DNA of 64,000 nt from Bacillota bacterium (GTDB lineage Bacteria > Bacillota > UBA4882 > UBA8346): NCBI GenBank assembly GCA_023400055.1, contig JAEXFN010000031.1, positions 32,529 to 96,528 of the forward strand. The letters are read 5' to 3'. Positions 62,786-64,000 of this stretch are shown piece after piece; position 1 is the first letter of the stretch, and the number at the start of each line of letters is the position of its first letter. The notes under the pieces are model-generated. The model had not been told where the DNA came from, ran no database searches, and saw only the letters and a program-made list of their open reading frames with translations. The translations under genes and the position numbers were made by a program.

Positions 62786-63586
62786 ATGTCCAAGAAATTT
62801 ACCAGCCTGTTCGTTCTGGCCCTGGCCGTTCTGGTCCTGGCCGGCAGTTTCGCCCTGGTGAGCGCGGCCACCGTCCTGAAGGTGGGCGCTTCGCCGACGC
62901 CGCATGCCCAGATCCTGGAGCAGATCAAGCCGTTGCTCGCCAAAGAGGGAATTACCCTGCAGATCATCGAGTTCCAGGACTATGTGCAGCCCAACATCGC
63001 TTTGGCCCAAGGCGAACTGGACGCCAATTATTTTCAGCACATTCCCTATCTGACCCAATTCTGCAAGGACCATAACCTGGATCTCACTTACATCGCCAAA
63101 GTCCATATCGAGCCGCTCGGCGTCTATTCCAGCAAGATCAAGTCGCTCAACCAGCTGAAGGATAAAGCGATCGTGGCGATCCCCAACGACCCGACCAACG
63201 GCGGCCGCGCCTTGTTGCTCCTGCAACGGGCCAAGCTGATCGAGTTGCGCAAAGACGCCGGACTGTCCGCCACCGAACTCGATGTGGCCAAGAACCCCAA
63301 GAACCTGCAGTTTAAAGCCTTGGAAGCGGCGCAACTGCCGCGGGCTCTGGCCGATGTGGATATCGCGGTCATCAACACCAACTACGCTTTATCCGCCAAG
63401 CTGGTGCCGACCAAGGACGCCTTGTTCATCGAGAACAGCGAATCGCCGTACGCGAATGTCCTGGCCGTCCGGACCAAAGACAAGAACGATCCGGCCCTGC
63501 AAAAGCTGGCCAAGGCTCTGACCAGCCCGACCGTGAAAAACTACATTGAAAAGACCTACCAGGGCAGCATCGTGCCGACTTTCTAA
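62786..63586 (+). CDS. metQ: Methionine ABC transporter substrate-binding protein
   Basis: 266 residues, NlpA/MetQ family: TVLKVGASPTPHAQILEQIK, DYVQPNIALAQGELDANYFQH, IPNDPTNGGRALLLL. The signal peptide ends AGSFALVSAATV, with an A-x-A-like site and no lipobox cysteine, whereas MetQ proteins are normally lipoproteins. Together with two sugar-binding proteins here this points to a soluble periplasm-like location. ATG behind AAGGAGG. Ended by the terminator at 63638. Confidence 0.94.
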   Translation: MSKKFTSLFVLALAVLVLAGSFALVSAATVLKVGASPTPHAQILEQIKPLLAKEGITLQIIEFQDYVQPNIALAQGELDANYFQHIPYLTQFCKDHNLDLTYIAKVHIEPLGVYSSKIKSLNQLKDKAIVAIPNDPTNGGRALLLLQRAKLIELRKDAGLSATELDVAKNPKNLQFKALEAAQLPRALADVDIAVINTNYALSAKLVPTKDALFIENSESPYANVLAVRTKDKNDPALQKLAKALTSPTVKNYIEKTYQGSIVPTF

Positions 63587-63637
63587 ACGGGATGCCGGTC
63601 CTTCGTTTATCCCCAAAAGAGCGATTTTGTGTGAATC

Positions 63638-63675
63638 AAGGAACTATGGCGGTCGCCGCCATAGTTCCTTTTTTA
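63638..63675 (+). terminator. Terminator of the methionine transporter operon
   Basis: AGGAACTATGGCGG (63639-63652) and CCGCCATAGTTCCT (63656-63669) pair perfectly over 14 bases with loop TCG, followed by U6. Confidence 0.95.
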
Positions 63676-63724
63676 GATAAAGGTCTTGATTTGAAAATAA
63701 ACTTATGAAGCCAATGGAGGATTC

Positions 63725-64000
63725 GAGCTTGTTGAGCGATTGAGCGAGCTTGTTGAATGACTGAAAGAGCTTGCTGAATGACTGAAAGAGCTTGCTGAAT
63801 GACTGAAAGAGCTTGCTGAGCAACTGAGAGAGCTTGCTGAGTGACTGAAAGAGCTTGCTGAGCGACTGAAAGAGCTTGCTGAATGACTGAAAGAGCTTGC
63901 TGAGCGACTGAAAGAGCTTGCTGAATGACTGAAAGAGCTTGCTGAGCGACTGAAAGAGCTTGCTGAGCGACTGAAAGAGCTTGCTGAATGACTGAAAGAG
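63725..64000. repeat. 21-bp tandem array C2 (13 units and continuing past the window)
   Basis: Units GAGCTTGCTGAG(C/T)GACTG... begin exactly at 63725+21n: 13 full copies, with a fourteenth cut at the window end. Variation is mainly at GAGCGA versus GAATGA or GAGTGA. It shares its unit with array C1 at 40051-40134. In the + frame a unit reads ELAERLK or is broken by TGA; on the minus strand all three frames are free of stops, with almost no start codon. It follows the metQ terminator. Confidence 0.95.

Noticed and set aside
63725..64000. CRISPR array
   Set aside because: Units are directly abutting 21-mers with no spacers and no cas genes nearby; simple tandem repetition explains it.

Overview
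The window reads as a chromosomal segment of an endospore-forming member of the Bacillota with mid-50s GC (judged by eye). Grounds: a spore gene (spoVS), a CwlD-type amidase, RNase Y, YmdB, a prokaryotic speD/speH, a T-box before ileS, an S-box (SAM-I) riboswitch before metI-metC, a LexA-type SOS box before recA, and frequent TTG/GTG starts behind strong Shine-Dalgarno (SD) sequences. Several ABC solute-binding proteins have cleavable signal peptides but no lipobox cysteine. That would fit a diderm Bacillota lineage such as the Limnochordia/Hydrogenispora relatives, but this is inference only. I saw no rRNA, tRNA, CRISPR array or intact insertion sequence.

Layout. 1-13051 (+): a sugar-catabolic cluster with the C-terminal part of a CUT1 binding protein, three Gfo/Idh/MocA oxidoreductases (one degenerate), two CUT1 permeases, a LacI regulator, a VOC protein, a TIM-barrel isomerase, an RpiB-type isomerase, a split transketolase, an ADP-ribosylglycohydrolase-fold protein and an iron-type alcohol dehydrogenase. 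13703-16767 (-): a VOC protein and a YesM/YesN two-component pair. 17053-24742 (+): tandem paralogous binding proteins, two permeases and a GH38 alpha-mannosidase, very probably the mannoside uptake operon controlled by YesMN. 25406-26263: a MntA-HepT toxin-antitoxin pair. 26362-39816: a housekeeping and sporulation block (T-box-ileS, speD on the minus strand, cwlD-like, cinA, thpR, recA, recX, rny, an unknown ORF, ymdB, spoVS). 40305-48650: an attenuated radical SAM gene with an unusual cysteine spacing, a PNPOx-like protein, a third CUT1 system and a second GH38 enzyme facing it. 48879-52097: a PTP-like phytase, a LysM protein and galE. 52271-58094: a candidate structured small RNA, LacI and XRE regulators, a gene-poor stretch and a cytoplasm-sensing chemoreceptor. 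58242-63586: the methionine regulon (S-box, metI, metC, metN, metP, metQ).

None of the three CUT1 transporters has its own ATPase, so a shared MsmX-type ATPase elsewhere is expected.

The most unusual signal is not a gene. Five intergenic islands (13154-13573, 29973-30224, 39989-40134, 52457-52813 and 63725 to the window end) hold degenerate tandem arrays with the same 21-bp register. It is almost free of insertions and deletions even where unit sequences have diverged strongly, and there are at least four different unit families. Every island sits in a terminator-bounded, apparently untranscribed gap. A second non-coding candidate is the transcript at about 52306-52418, with its own promoter, a three-way-junction fold and a terminator.
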